Assembly: GCA_964497975.1 (NCBI GenBank)
Contig: CAZCFO010000005.1
Location: 1-64,000 of the forward strand
Direction of reading: 5' to 3'
Length of the DNA: 64,000 nt
Source of the DNA: JABFSS01 sp964497975
GTDB taxonomy: Bacteria; Patescibacteriota; Gracilibacteria; Peribacterales; Peribacteraceae
Both the position numbers and the translations under genes were made by a program. Below, one piece after another: positions 26,617 to 35,039 of this stretch (position 1 is its first letter; each line of letters begins with the position of its first letter). The notes beneath the pieces were generated by a model. That model worked only from the letters and a program-made list of their open reading frames with translations, was not told the DNA's origin and did no database searches.

Positions 26617-26697
26617 GGGTAGTGAAAAGTTGAAAGTGGAAAGTACGGTTCTTGGCTATTCTCCCATAATTTTCCACTTTCCACTTTCCATTTTCCA
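26617..26697. repeat. GTGGAAAGT-word hairpin element
   Basis: Words GTGAAAAGTTGAAAGTGG on the left and CCACTTTCCACTTTCC on the right form a hairpin with a loop near TTCTTGGCTATTC. It runs up to the rlmE start codon. Confidence 0.75.
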
Positions 26698-26739
26698 CTC
26701 AGACAACCGGCTTCTTCTTCGCGATCCCCACCCCCCGCG

Positions 26740-26782
26740 TGCCTCGGTACGATCGCTCATCGCGATCTACTCGGCATGACAG
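26740..26782. repeat. Single copy of the ATTCCGAG/CTCGG hairpin family
   Basis: CTCGGTACGATCGCTCATCG then CGATCTACTCGGCATGACAG, a diverged copy of the family found at 18322-18604. Confidence 0.6.
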
Positions 26783-26785
26783 TCA

Positions 26786-27454
26786 CTACTTTATGGGGTT
26801 CTTCTTTGGTGTTCCCACCGTTCTTGGATATTTGGATTGCAGCACGTTGATCTTCTCGAAGATGAGCAGCTGCCTCTTCCCGAAGTCCCCCGGAAGCTCG
26901 TACACGTGCGTTGCCGTGAACCGGCACTTCATTTCCTTCTGCGCCGATTCGGAGTCTTTCAGTTCCTGCTCCGCGTTCATGCTCTTCCAGAGGATGATCC
27001 TCCCGCCGTTTTTCACGAACGGAGAGCAGTACTCCAGCAGCACGTTGATGTCGGCCACGGCGCGCGCGGTCACCACGTCGAACCGCTCGCGGAACGCGGG
27101 ATCATGCCCGAGCGCTTCCGCGCGCCCCGAGACCAGCATCACGTTCCGCAGGCCCATCGTCTTCGCGATCCGCCCGATGGCATCGACCTTCTTCTCCGTC
27201 GAGTCCATGCCCGTCAGGCGCGCCTCCGGCAGCGCGATCGCCAGCGGGAGCAGCGGAAATCCTCCGCCCGTCCCCACATCGAGGAGAGAGAACGAGGGGG
27301 TCGTCAGCACGTCGAGCGCGGCAAGGGAATCCAGGACGTTGCCCGTCCAGCACAGGTCCGCCGTCCGGAATGCGGAGAGGTTTACTTTTGCGTTTTCAGC
27401 AAGAAAAACTGTTACCAATTGACGGAGCTGTTTATGGAGTTCAGGCGTAAGCAT
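26786..27454 (-). CDS. rsmG: 16S rRNA m7G527 methyltransferase RsmG (GidB)
   Basis: A 222-residue protein with the family motifs NLSAF near residue 25, the SAM loop LLDVGTGGGFPLLPLAI, and DVVTARAVADINVLLEY. It methylates G527 of 16S rRNA. The C-terminus (KYPRTVGTPKKNPIK) is the family's usual PR-x-GTPxKxP end. Start at 27454 is supported by TATCAT ending 7 nt upstream; it is divergent from pyrE across a hairpin. Confidence 0.93.
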   Translation of the reverse strand: MLTPELHKQLRQLVTVFLAENAKVNLSAFRTADLCWTGNVLDSLAALDVLTTPSFSLLDVGTGGGFPLLPLAIALPEARLTGMDSTEKKVDAIGRIAKTMGLRNVMLVSGRAEALGHDPAFRERFDVVTARAVADINVLLEYCSPFVKNGGRIILWKSMNAEQELKDSESAQKEMKCRFTATHVYELPGDFGKRQLLIFEKINVLQSKYPRTVGTPKKNPIK

Positions 27455-27470
27455 TATGCAAATGATACTG

Positions 27471-27550
27471 AAGTACACAAAGTAAACGAAGCAAACGACG
27501 CAAACGAGGATCCTCGTTTTCGTCGTTTCCCTCGTTTGCCTCGTTTCCCT
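27471..27550. repeat. GTTTGC-word hairpin element between rsmG and pyrE (copy 2)
   Basis: Left words AAACGAAGCAAACGACGC, right words CGTCGTTTCCCTCGTTTGCC, centred on GGATCC at 27508-27513. It separates two divergent leaderless promoters and abuts the pyrE -10 at 27550-27555. Confidence 0.8.
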
Positions 27551-27561
27551 ATACTGCATTC

Positions 27562-28203
27562 ATGCCCCACGGACAACGCATCGCAGAGTTTCTGCTCTCC
27601 ATCGGCGCGGTGCGCCTGAGCCCCCGGGAGCCCTTCACGTGGACCAGCGGCATCAAGTCGCCCATCTACTGCGACAACCGGATGATCTACAGCCATCCCG
27701 AGGCGCGCACGTTCGTGGTGCAGGCGCTCGTCTCGCGCGTGAAGGCTCTTCACGTGCAGCCGGACGTCATCGCCGGCACGGCCACCGCGGCCATCGGCTG
27801 GGCGGCCCTCGTCGCGGACAAGATGAACCTGCCGTTCGTGTACGTCCGTGCCAAGGCGAAGGAGCATGGCGCGAAGAAGCGCATCGAAGGCGATCTGTCC
27901 AAGGCGGACCAGCACGTGGTGGTCGTCGAGGACCTCATCAGCACGGGCGGCAGCTCCATCAGCACCGTGGAAGCGCTGCGCGAGGAGGGGAAGGCCGTCG
28001 TCACCGACATCGTCTCGATCTTCAGCTACGAATTCCTTGCGGCGACCGAATCCGCACGTTCCGCCCGCGTCGATCTCCATCCGCTCACCACCATCACCGC
28101 GCTCGCGAAGATCGCAGTCGAACAGGGGAAGATCACCCACGAAGATGCCAAGCTGATCGGCGTCTTCACGCAGGATCCGCAGGCGTGGGGGAAGATGCTC
28201 TAG
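27562..28203 (+). CDS. pyrE: Orotate phosphoribosyltransferase
   Basis: A 213-residue PRTase that makes OMP from orotate and PRPP. The PRPP loop VVVVEDLISTGGSS, the N-terminal FTWTSGIKSPIYCDNR, and the catalytic loop with Lys (RAKAKEHGAKKRIEG) are all present. TATACT at 27550-27555 ends 6 nt before the ATG. No other pyr genes are next to it. Confidence 0.93.
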   Translation: MPHGQRIAEFLLSIGAVRLSPREPFTWTSGIKSPIYCDNRMIYSHPEARTFVVQALVSRVKALHVQPDVIAGTATAAIGWAALVADKMNLPFVYVRAKAKEHGAKKRIEGDLSKADQHVVVVEDLISTGGSSISTVEALREEGKAVVTDIVSIFSYEFLAATESARSARVDLHPLTTITALAKIAVEQGKITHEDAKLIGVFTQDPQAWGKML

Positions 28204-28354
28204 TACGCCGTTTCTGACGGTACGCGTCTGCATGCGTGACTCATCACGATTGAATCTTTTTCCCGCTTTCGCATGCCGAAAAGGCATCAAAAAGATTTTT
28301 TCTCTGGCGAACCGCCCGCTTCCCTGCACACTGGGGGCGCTTTCCCCATTCCCG

Positions 28355-28888
28355 ATGCAGCGCAAGGTACAGCTTTCCTTCGAGGTTCTTGAGGACCGGT
28401 CTTTGCCTTCGGTTACAGCGCATGCCGCGGCGGACACTATTGTCCGGCAGGCCGTGGATGCGCGCCTCGCGAATGACGTCCGGATGACGTCGGACGCAAT
28501 GACCTTCTTTTTACAGCAATCCTCCGTGGCAGCGACTCGCATGGTCACGAACGTTTCCGCCGTTCAGGGCCCCCCGGTCATTATGGGGAATGCGGCATCC
28601 CTGTCCGCGCATGATCCGTTTTCCATTCCACTGGATGAGGGCGGCAACGATGTGTTGCCCCCTGCTCATCCGTTCGCCCGCGAGGACGCTCCTGCGTGCC
28701 CCACGTTTGCAAGTTCGGTATCGCGGGAACTTGCAGTGCAGTTCATCAACGACCCCACCAAACTTGAAGAGGTCATTGCCGCGGGGGCGACCCCGGCGGA
28801 AATCGAATATTTCCAGCGCCTGCGCCGGTTCAAGGGCGGGTTCATCAATACCATCGATAAAGAGCTCGATATGTGGGTTTATTCATAA
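28355..28888 (+). CDS. Protein with planctomycete-style FEVLEDRSLPS N-terminus
   Basis: A 177-residue protein if read from MQRKVQLS. The opening FEVLEDRSLPSVTA is the sort of LEDR-x-LPS leader seen at the start of many planctomycete surface proteins. The rest is Ala/Val/Asp-rich and soluble, with a helical C-terminal region (LEEVIAAGATPAEIEYFQRL). Start at 28355 follows a pyrimidine-rich stretch (GCTTTCCCCATTCCCG). Function unknown; cell-surface export via the LEDR leader is inference. Confidence 0.55.
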   Translation: MQRKVQLSFEVLEDRSLPSVTAHAAADTIVRQAVDARLANDVRMTSDAMTFFLQQSSVAATRMVTNVSAVQGPPVIMGNAASLSAHDPFSIPLDEGGNDVLPPAHPFAREDAPACPTFASSVSRELAVQFINDPTKLEEVIAAGATPAEIEYFQRLRRFKGGFINTIDKELDMWVYS

Positions 28889-28959
28889 TACCTGCAGGAA
28901 CCGCTTGGAGAACGGAAGATCTCCGGCGAAGAATGACGGTGGTCCGGGAGTGTCTTCGC

Positions 28960-29045
28960 TCTTCCCTGCCTGCCGGCAGGCAGGGCGCCGCCCGTCATCG
29001 ATGAGCAGAAGTGACGGAGGTCACCCTTCGACGAGCTCAGGGTGA
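28960..29045. repeat. CCTGCCTGCCGGCAGGCAGG palindrome and GACGAGCTCAGGGTGACA repeat
   Basis: A perfect GC palindrome (near 28966-28985) is followed by CCCTTCGACGAGCTCAGGG, two short repeats I associate with intergenic DNA of several CPR genomes. They lie between the LEDR gene and the end of pheS. Confidence 0.6.
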
Positions 29046-29049
29046 CAAT

Positions 29050-30063
29050 CTAGAATTGTTTTAGGAACCGCAGATCTCCGGCGAAAAAACTGCGCAGGTC
29101 GGGAATCTGATGCTTGATCATCAGAGGGCGCTCGACGCCGAAACCGAAGGCGAAGCCCTGCCATTTGCTGGGATCAATCCCGCAGTTCTTCAGCACGTTG
29201 GGGTGCACCATGCCGCAGCCGCCCATTTCGAGCCACTTTCCCTCGCGGCTGTCCTTTTCGTCGCCCTGCCACATCATGTCCATCTCCAGGCCGGGTTCCA
29301 CGAACGGGAAGAAACCCGTGCGGAAGCGGAACTCCACGTCGCGGCCGATCAGCTCGCGCATCGACGTGACGAGCACGGCCTTCAGGTGCGCGAGCGATAC
29401 GTCCTCGCCGATCATCAGGCCCTCGAACTGGTGGAACATCGGGGAGTGCGTCGCGTCGGAGTCTTTGCGGTACACGCGTCCCGGGCAGATGACCCGGAAC
29501 GGCGGCTTGTGGGTCTTCATGTAGCGCACCTGCACGGTGGACGTGTGCCCGCGCAGGAGCGGCTTGCTGCCGTCCTCTGGCGGAAGATCCACGTAGAAGA
29601 TGTCCTGCATGTCGCGGGCGGCGTGGTCCTTGGGGAAGTTGAGGTAGTCGAAGTTGTACGCCTCGGTATCGATCTCCGGGCCTTCGCCGATCTCGAAACC
29701 CATCCGTCCGAACACTTCCTCCACCTGCCGGATGAATTCGGGGATCAGGTGCAGGTGCCCGTGTTCCCGCGGCGGAAGCTCCAGCGTCGCGTCCAGCCGG
29801 TCCTCGCTGCCGAGCGCGCTGACCTTCTCCGCGGCAAGCTCCTCGCGCCGCTGCGCGATCGCCTGCGTGAGCGTCTGCTTCCAGCGGTTCATCTCCTGTC
29901 CTTTGGCGGCTTTCTCCGAAGGAGGGAGCGATCCCAGGTCCTTCATCGCGACCGTGAGCGCGCCGTGCTTGCGGCTGAAAATCTCCAACTCGATCGCATC
30001 CAGTTCCACGTTGGAGGTCGCGGCGCGGATTTTGTCTTCGAAGGAGGAGAGGGGGGAGGTCAT
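29050..30063 (-). CDS. pheS: Phenylalanyl-tRNA synthetase alpha subunit
   Basis: A 337-residue class II synthetase subunit. N-terminal coiled coil (SFEDKIRAATSNVELD), motif 2 region THSPMFHQFEGLMIGEDVS, and motif 3 FAFGFGVERPLMIKH. The Phe-binding FRTGFFPFVEPGLEMD is intact. Start at 30063 is supported by TATCAT ending 7 nt upstream. pheT, usually next, is not in the window. Confidence 0.95.
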   Translation of the reverse strand: MTSPLSSFEDKIRAATSNVELDAIELEIFSRKHGALTVAMKDLGSLPPSEKAAKGQEMNRWKQTLTQAIAQRREELAAEKVSALGSEDRLDATLELPPREHGHLHLIPEFIRQVEEVFGRMGFEIGEGPEIDTEAYNFDYLNFPKDHAARDMQDIFYVDLPPEDGSKPLLRGHTSTVQVRYMKTHKPPFRVICPGRVYRKDSDATHSPMFHQFEGLMIGEDVSLAHLKAVLVTSMRELIGRDVEFRFRTGFFPFVEPGLEMDMMWQGDEKDSREGKWLEMGGCGMVHPNVLKNCGIDPSKWQGFAFGFGVERPLMIKHQIPDLRSFFAGDLRFLKQF

Positions 30064-30081
30064 CGGGAGAATGATACTACG

Positions 30082-30150
30082 GCCGACGACGAACACGAAG
30101 AACACAAGGAACACAAAGAGCTTTCGTTGTGTTCCTTGCGTTCTTCGTTC
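30082..30150. repeat. GAACAC-word hairpin element
   Basis: Words CGAACACGAAGAACAC and AAGGAACACAAAG on the left and TTGTGTTCCTTGCG, TTCTTCGTTC on the right, loop near AGAGCTTTC. Lies upstream of pheS and past the end of the 120-residue membrane protein gene. Confidence 0.75.
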
Positions 30151-30154
30151 TCTT

Positions 30155-30517
30155 TTATGAATTCAGCGCCAGTTCCAACAGGACAAATACCCCGTAAATC
30201 ATGAGCGCAATCCACCACGTCAGCAATCCCACCAGGTGGAAGAGGACAAGGATGGTCGTCGCCAGGCCCAGGAAGATCCCCTGCCGGACGGAAATGCCCA
30301 AAATCTGGCCCAGGTCCCACGAATGGAGCGGCACGAAGCGCCAGAGCGTGTAGCAGAGGAGCGTGCCGATGGAGCTGACGGACAGAAAGAGGCTGATGAA
30401 GAACGCAGGTATCGCGTACCCGGGGGCGAGCAGGGGGCTCACGCGGAAGATCACCACGAGCAGCGAAGTAGTCGAAAGAAGCGCCGACAGGGAAATCCCG
30501 AACAGGAGGGAGGTCAT
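30155..30517 (-). CDS. 120-residue four-helix membrane protein
   Basis: Highly hydrophobic, about four helices (LFGISLSALLSTTSLLVVIF, AFFISLFLSVSSIGTLL, GIFLGLATTILVLFHLVGLL, IALMIYGVFVLLELAL). Start at 30517 is supported by TACAAT ending 6 nt upstream. It stands between a hairpin element and the UDG gene. No family recognised. Confidence 0.6.
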   Translation of the reverse strand: MTSLLFGISLSALLSTTSLLVVIFRVSPLLAPGYAIPAFFISLFLSVSSIGTLLCYTLWRFVPLHSWDLGQILGISVRQGIFLGLATTILVLFHLVGLLTWWIALMIYGVFVLLELALNS

Positions 30518-30556
30518 ATGCTCATTGTACGTTCTTCATGCATAAAGAGAGATCGG

Positions 30557-30652
30557 AAGTGAAAAATGAAAAGTGAAAAGTGAAAAATGGCATTTCACGA
30601 AAGTAATTCCTGATGCCAATTTTTCATTTTTCATTTTTCACTTTTACCTTCT
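30557..30652. repeat. GTGAAAAATG-word hairpin element, supplying the UDG C-terminus
   Basis: Left words AGTGAAAAATGAAAAGTG, right words CATTTTTCATTTTTCACTTT. The right arm is translated as the end of the UDG (KVKVKNEK then stop at 30624). Confidence 0.75.
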
Positions 30653-31205
30653 CGCTCAACAAAAATTCACTCAACGCCTTGAAGTCATCATACAACGCCT
30701 GTCTCAGCCCCCCGTTATGGAGCGCCGCCGCGGGGTGGTAGATGGGGAACACGGTGACGTCGTCGGTGAGTTTCTGCGGCTTGCCGTGGCCTTCGGTGAT
30801 GCTCAGCTTCGCAAAGAAGTGCCCGAGCGCGTGGCGGCCCAGCGGGACGATGACCTTGGGCCGGATGATCGCGATTTCCTTCTTCAGCCAGGGCATGCAC
30901 TGCTGTTTCTCCTCCGGCGTCGGCTCGCGGTTGTTGGGCGGCCGGAACTTCACCACGTTGCTGATGTACACGTCGGCGCGATTGAGCCCGATGGTCCCCA
31001 GGAGCTCGTCCAGAAACTGTCCCGCGGGACCCACGAAGGGCCGGCCCTGCTCGTCCTCCTTCTGTCCCGGGGCCTCGCCGATGAACATGATCTCCGCCTT
31101 CGGATTGCCCTCGCCCAGCACCGCCTGCGTGGCGGTCTTATGCAGCTCGCAGCCTTTCCATTCCTTGATCTGCGCCTGGAGGTCGGGGAGGGTGAGGGCG
31201 GGCAT
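30624..31205 (-). CDS. Family-4-like uracil-DNA glycosylase lacking two Fe-S cysteines
   Basis: A 193-residue type-4 UDG. Motif A IMFIGEAPGQKEDEQG, then RPFVGPAGQFLDELL, and motif B HPAAALHNG. Family 4 enzymes hold a 4Fe-4S cluster with four Cys. Here the first pair reads KGCELHK (C-x2-H) and the usual VKCRPP reads VKFRPP, so only two of the four Cys remain (the other is QQCMPW). Cluster loss or altered binding is inferred. The C-terminal residues KVKVKNEK come from a hairpin repeat. TATAAT ends 7 nt before the ATG. Confidence 0.85.
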   Translation of the reverse strand: MPALTLPDLQAQIKEWKGCELHKTATQAVLGEGNPKAEIMFIGEAPGQKEDEQGRPFVGPAGQFLDELLGTIGLNRADVYISNVVKFRPPNNREPTPEEKQQCMPWLKKEIAIIRPKVIVPLGRHALGHFFAKLSITEGHGKPQKLTDDVTVFPIYHPAAALHNGGLRQALYDDFKALSEFLLSEKVKVKNEK

Positions 31206-31228
31206 GGGCCTCATTATATCATGATGAG

Positions 31229-31482
31229 CGCTCCTCGTACGCTCGTGCTTCGGCGTGGCTACCCGTTCCTCGTACGCTCGTGCCGCCGGCACGAGCTCCT
31301 CGGAATGACAGCTGTTTTTGTACACGATGGCGTCTCGATACGATGGCCGCTCCGCGACCATCTACTCGACGCTGGTATTACACCGAGTAGCTCGCGTCGG
31401 AGACGCGGGCGTCTCGAGGTGTTTTTTGCAAAAAAATCCTGTCATTCCGAGTAGAAATTTGCGGAGCAAATTTCGTACGAGG
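31229..31482. repeat. Cluster of ATTCCGAGTAGCTCG-type hairpin repeats
   Basis: Several partial palindromes: TCCTCGTACGCTCGTGC, CTCCTCGGAATGACAG, GTCTCGATACGATGGC and TCATTCCGAGTAG. Same family as 18322-18604. It separates the UDG promoter from purE. Confidence 0.75.
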
Positions 31483-31487
31483 AACGC

Positions 31488-31937
31488 TCAATACTCTGCT
31501 TTAATCTTCTCAATCCTCTTCAGCAGCTTCGCCTTCAGCCCCGCATCGCTTTCGCCGAGGATCCGCAGCGCGCAGAGAGCGGCGTTCTTGTAATTCAGCA
31601 CGGTCATCACGGGCACGTCCGAGGGCATGCGGAGGTTGCTGTGGATATCCACGAGGTACTCGGTGAGGTCCTTGTACGGAGGGCAGTTGATCACCGGATG
31701 GACGCAGCTTCCCGCCGTGACGCCGCCGAGCCCGTTGCTCATGCCGACGACGGTGATGACGACGGTGGGATCCTTGCGCGCGTTGAGCTTGTCGATTTCC
31801 TTCACGACTTTCTCGGGCACCTTATGGGCCGACGCGACAATGATCTCGGACGGGACGTCGTACTCCTTGAGAACATCCGCGATCTTCTGGGTGAATTCGA
31901 CATCGGCTTTGCTGCCGAGGAGGAAGGCGACGTGCAT
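31488..31937 (-). CDS. purE: AIR carboxylase PurE, class II-like
   Basis: A 149-residue PurE. The start carries GSKADVEFTQKI, followed by SAHKVPEK and GMSNGLGGVTAG. The AHK and SNGLG motifs match class II PurE, which carboxylates AIR with CO2 directly, rather than the class I mutase (AHR, AHLPGM) that needs PurK. Start 31937 gives the correct first strand (MHVAFLLGSKAD); the leader is pyrimidine-rich after TATACT. Confidence 0.88.
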   Translation of the reverse strand: MHVAFLLGSKADVEFTQKIADVLKEYDVPSEIIVASAHKVPEKVVKEIDKLNARKDPTVVITVVGMSNGLGGVTAGSCVHPVINCPPYKDLTEYLVDIHSNLRMPSDVPVMTVLNYKNAALCALRILGESDAGLKAKLLKRIEKIKAEY

Positions 31938-31987
31938 GAGGAGCGGGGGAACGGGTGCGCAAAGTATAGGTTTCCGTTCGCATCGTG

Positions 31988-32890
31988 TCATCTCTGCGAC
32001 CTCGGTTTCCAGTGCAGGAACGACAGAAGTTTTGCCGCAGATTCTTCGGGATTGGCGCGATTCAGGAATTCTGCGAATTTTGCGCGGGCATCCGGCGGAA
32101 TATTTTCGCGATCGCCCTCGCCGTTCTCCACGAAGAGAAGGGGAGTGGAAGGCAGATGCTCGTTCAGTTGTTCCAGGACATCGATGGGGTGTTCTCCCGA
32201 AAATCCCTCCATTCCCATCAGAACGGCTTCCAGTTTCCGGCGCTGAGCGATGCTATGAACCTCGACAACCGTTCCTGCCACTGCAACCGTCGGGATGATG
32301 TCGCGCTGACGGGGGAGATGTTTGTCCAGTTCCACCCCGTGCCAGGCGTTCCCCAACTGGGCAACTGCAACAGTTGGATGGGCGGCGTTCACGGCTTCCA
32401 TCAGTTCCGGCATCTCATTTTGTTCGGCAAACTGAAGGAGATCAGCGACGGTGCTCCGGGGGTCTTTCCTCTCGGTGGGAGTGGAAAAATACCCCAGCCC
32501 TTTTTTGTATCGGTCCGGCTTGCGCATCCAGTTGCCGATCGTGCCTGTGCTGACGTGCGGATAGATACTGCGGATATTATTTTTTGTGAGCAGCGTTGTT
32601 CTATCGATGTTTTCCACATTCAGGCGCGTTTCACCTGCTTTTTTTTCCAGAAGTTCTTCCAGCTTTAGAACGGGTATGTTATTTGCTTTCAGAAATTTCC
32701 AATACCTCGCTGCGACGATTCGATTTTGATCGTCCTTCAGATTGTTTTGTTTCACGCACACATCAGTGCCCCCCTCGGAAAGGCCTACTACCATTGCGGC
32801 CTCGGCACGTGTGAGAAACGCGCCGTCGCATATCACCGGCACTCCCTCCGCCGAAGGAATTTCAGCCGGTGCGGGGGTGGAAGGATTCAT
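31988..32890 (-). CDS. 300-residue orphan protein with possible HTH
   Basis: Soluble protein. The N-terminal region (FLTRAEAAMVVGLSEGGTDV) looks like a helix-turn-helix entry, and HVSTGTIGNWMRKPDRYK a second DNA-binding-like segment. The rest has no clear domain. TACAAT lies 13 nt before the ATG at 32890. Might be a regulator; function not assigned. Confidence 0.55.
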   Translation of the reverse strand: MNPSTPAPAEIPSAEGVPVICDGAFLTRAEAAMVVGLSEGGTDVCVKQNNLKDDQNRIVAARYWKFLKANNIPVLKLEELLEKKAGETRLNVENIDRTTLLTKNNIRSIYPHVSTGTIGNWMRKPDRYKKGLGYFSTPTERKDPRSTVADLLQFAEQNEMPELMEAVNAAHPTVAVAQLGNAWHGVELDKHLPRQRDIIPTVAVAGTVVEVHSIAQRRKLEAVLMGMEGFSGEHPIDVLEQLNEHLPSTPLLFVENGEGDRENIPPDARAKFAEFLNRANPEESAAKLLSFLHWKPRSQR

Positions 32891-33028
32891 AAAAGAGTAG
32901 CGGATTGTAGTCCATAGCAGGTATTTCTCAAGCGTTTTGGCGAAGCGCGCAACCGGAGAATCCGCATTGTGCAGGCAAAATGCCAATGCTACCGTTTCGG
33001 GGCTCCGGATCGTCCTTTACACCACCGT

Positions 33029-33106
33029 GCGCCCGTAGTTCAGCCCGGATAGAACGCCAGATTGCGGATCTGGAAGTCGTAGGTTCAAATCCTGCCGGGC
33101 GCACCA
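33029..33106 (+). tRNA. tRNA-Arg (anticodon GCG)
   Basis: Acceptor stem GCGCCCG/CGGGCGC, anticodon arm CCAGA-TTGCGGA-TCTGG, T-arm with GTTCAAAT, and an encoded CCA at 33104-33106. The anticodon loop gives GCG, reading CGC; most bacteria use ACG (inosine) for this box. Confidence 0.93.
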
Positions 33107-33126
33107 TTTCACACCACTGGGGATGT

Positions 33127-33142
33127 ATCCGCCTAGGCGGAT
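33127..33142. repeat. Perfect palindrome between the two tRNA genes
   Basis: ATCCGCCTAGGCGGAT, a 16-bp perfect palindrome in the 67-nt tRNA spacer. A processing signal or a short mobile repeat are both possible. Confidence 0.5.
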
Positions 33143-33173
33143 GGCAGAGCCCCGTACAGTTTCTTCTCATCGT

Positions 33174-33250
33174 GGGGATGTAGCTCAGCTGGCTAGAGCG
33201 TCTGCATGGCATGCAGAAGGTCAGGGGTTCAAGTCCCCTCATCTCCACCA
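33174..33250 (+). tRNA. tRNA-Ala (anticodon GGC)
   Basis: Acceptor GGGGATG/CATCTCC, D-arm AGCTCAGCTGGCTAGAGC, anticodon arm TCTGC-ATGGCAT-GCAGA (GGC, Ala), T-arm GGGGTTCAAGTCCCC, encoded CCA. TACAGT lies 13 nt upstream. Confidence 0.95.
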
Positions 33251-33361
33251 CCTAATTCTTTCGGCGATTTTCGTCGTGTCACAGATGGAGATCAGTTGGC
33301 CAGTCGCGCTTGGCGCTGCGACAAGTGACTGCGTCTGTATGAAGTTCGAAGGGTTTTTTTC

Positions 33362-34213
33362 TCAATCATCCACACCGTCCTCCTCCGGCGTTCTTCCGGC
33401 CGTATTCACTCGCAGCAAGTCTGCCAGGGTATCGAGATGCTTCGCGGGAAAAACGGGTGAGGACTCCGTCGCGATATTGGCGGCGTTGGCCATGTCGGTT
33501 CCGCGCCGCAGCGGAGCGTTCATCTGTACGAAGCCGTGCGGTGCCGTTCCAATACGGTGGTTCTCCGTGAACTCCCGGCTGAAGGAGGGGAGCCTTTTCC
33601 CTTCTTCCAGATTCGTATGCAGAACCGGGATACCGTTGCTGGCCGCGTATTGCGCGGCGGCTTTGCTCATGACGCGCAACAGAAGCTGGACGATGGCGCC
33701 CGGGGATTCCAGCTCGGCAAGCGTCCCGCCGTGGCTCTGCGTTTTCTGCGCGAGCATCGCCGCCTCCCTCATCGGCTCCGGAAGAGCGACGCCGTTCTGC
33801 ATGCTTCGCGCGGTCATCCGTACGAGGCTGGCGCGTATCGTGTCCTGCAGATGTCCGACGTCCACAACATTCCCCCCGTCGTCCAGTATCGCCTGGAGTA
33901 TCGAGACGGGGCGGTCTTCATTCTCCTGGAAGCCCCACGACCGCTGCTCGCGCGATGAAAAGACCCGATGTTGACGCAACTCGTTCCGCTTCCAGGGCTT
34001 TTGGGCGAATGCCTCCATCCGCCGGTGCAGTTCGCCGCGCGTGAGCATCTGCGTCAGATCAATGGTCGCCAGTTCCACGATCATGCCGTCGTTGGAGTCG
34101 CACACGCGGAGAGCATCCTCATGCACCTGCGTGCGCGGGTCATCGATCGCCAGAAATGCGCCGCGGCTGTCTGCGGCATCCAGCAAACCCGGGTAGGGGG
34201 AGTCCATGGACAT
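33362..34213 (-). CDS. Divergent RNB (RNase II/R-like) domain protein, likely altered active site
   Basis: A 283-residue protein. The end contains FVQMNAPLRRGTDMANAAN, which aligns with the RNB signature FTSPIRRYxDLLVHR. The start has FLAIDDPRTQVHEDALRV, which aligns with FxTIDxxxxxDxDDAL; only the first and last Asp are kept, the two middle ones being Val and Glu. No cold-shock or S1 domains are present, so it is an RNB core alone. It may be inactive or changed in specificity. TAATTT ends 7 nt before the ATG. Confidence 0.6.
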   Translation of the reverse strand: MSMDSPYPGLLDAADSRGAFLAIDDPRTQVHEDALRVCDSNDGMIVELATIDLTQMLTRGELHRRMEAFAQKPWKRNELRQHRVFSSREQRSWGFQENEDRPVSILQAILDDGGNVVDVGHLQDTIRASLVRMTARSMQNGVALPEPMREAAMLAQKTQSHGGTLAELESPGAIVQLLLRVMSKAAAQYAASNGIPVLHTNLEEGKRLPSFSREFTENHRIGTAPHGFVQMNAPLRRGTDMANAANIATESSPVFPAKHLDTLADLLRVNTAGRTPEEDGVDD

Positions 34214-34265
34214 ATTGCTAAAATTACATAAAAAACATTATTGGTCAAAACTCCTTTTGCACGCC

Positions 34266-34985
34266 TCAATCGTCCGGAAGTGCCTCTTCGTCATCATCAC
34301 CCGCGTCGGCATCCGCTTCCGAAGGGAGCTTTTTCTTTCCGCTCACAAAATCCTCCAGCAACTGCGAAACATCGAGCACCCAGATCACTTTATCGGCGAT
34401 GATTTTCGCCATGACGTCCCATTGGCCGTAGTGCTGCCTGAGCAGTTCCTTCATCTCGGGTGTTTCCAGCTCATCGGAAACCGCCCCGCTTTCGAACATG
34501 TGGCCGGGCTGCTCAGGGTTTTTCCAGGCCCGGACTTTTTGCACCGAGTGGGCGCCGTCCACGTGGATGGTGAACGTCAGTTCCTTTCCCTCCAGCTGCC
34601 ACCGCGTGTCCGGATTTTTTTCCGTGACGGAAGACGTCAGGAGGGGAGGGCGGATCATGAAAGTGATTCTCCTCCAGGCTTTTCGGGCGCCGAGTTTGCT
34701 TTTCCGTTCCGCCACGATCTGCTTCCCCCGGGCGGTGAATTCCGCCTGCAGCGCTTTTTGCAGCAGCTTCGTGTCCTGCCTGCACTGTTCCAGAAATTCC
34801 CTGTATTCCCGGTCATCGGGATTGAAGAGGAACGCATACTGTTTGTTGTACCATCGCAGGCGCTCGCGAAGTTCCTGTATGGTCGACAGCAATGCGCTTG
34901 GCGGAATATCGATCGGCCGGAAGGCCGCCGGAATCCGGATTCCATCGATGACCGTCTCCTCCTCGGGATGTCCTTCAAAGTGCAT
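34266..34985 (-). CDS. 239-residue orphan protein, acidic tail
   Basis: Soluble, charged. A helical middle (LRERLRWYNKQYAFLF and FLEQCRQDTKLLQKALQAEF) is followed by beta-like strands (ELTFTIHVDGAHSV) and a strongly acidic C-terminus (DADAGDDDEEALPDD). TATAAT ends 6 nt before the ATG. Same strand as the RNB-like protein, 52 nt upstream of it. No family recognised. Confidence 0.6.
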   Translation of the reverse strand: MHFEGHPEEETVIDGIRIPAAFRPIDIPPSALLSTIQELRERLRWYNKQYAFLFNPDDREYREFLEQCRQDTKLLQKALQAEFTARGKQIVAERKSKLGARKAWRRITFMIRPPLLTSSVTEKNPDTRWQLEGKELTFTIHVDGAHSVQKVRAWKNPEQPGHMFESGAVSDELETPEMKELLRQHYGQWDVMAKIIADKVIWVLDVSQLLEDFVSGKKKLPSEADADAGDDDEEALPDD

Positions 34986-35039
34986 ATGTATATTATAGCA
35001 TAAAATTATTTTTTATCCATTACCCACGTTCCTGCGAGG

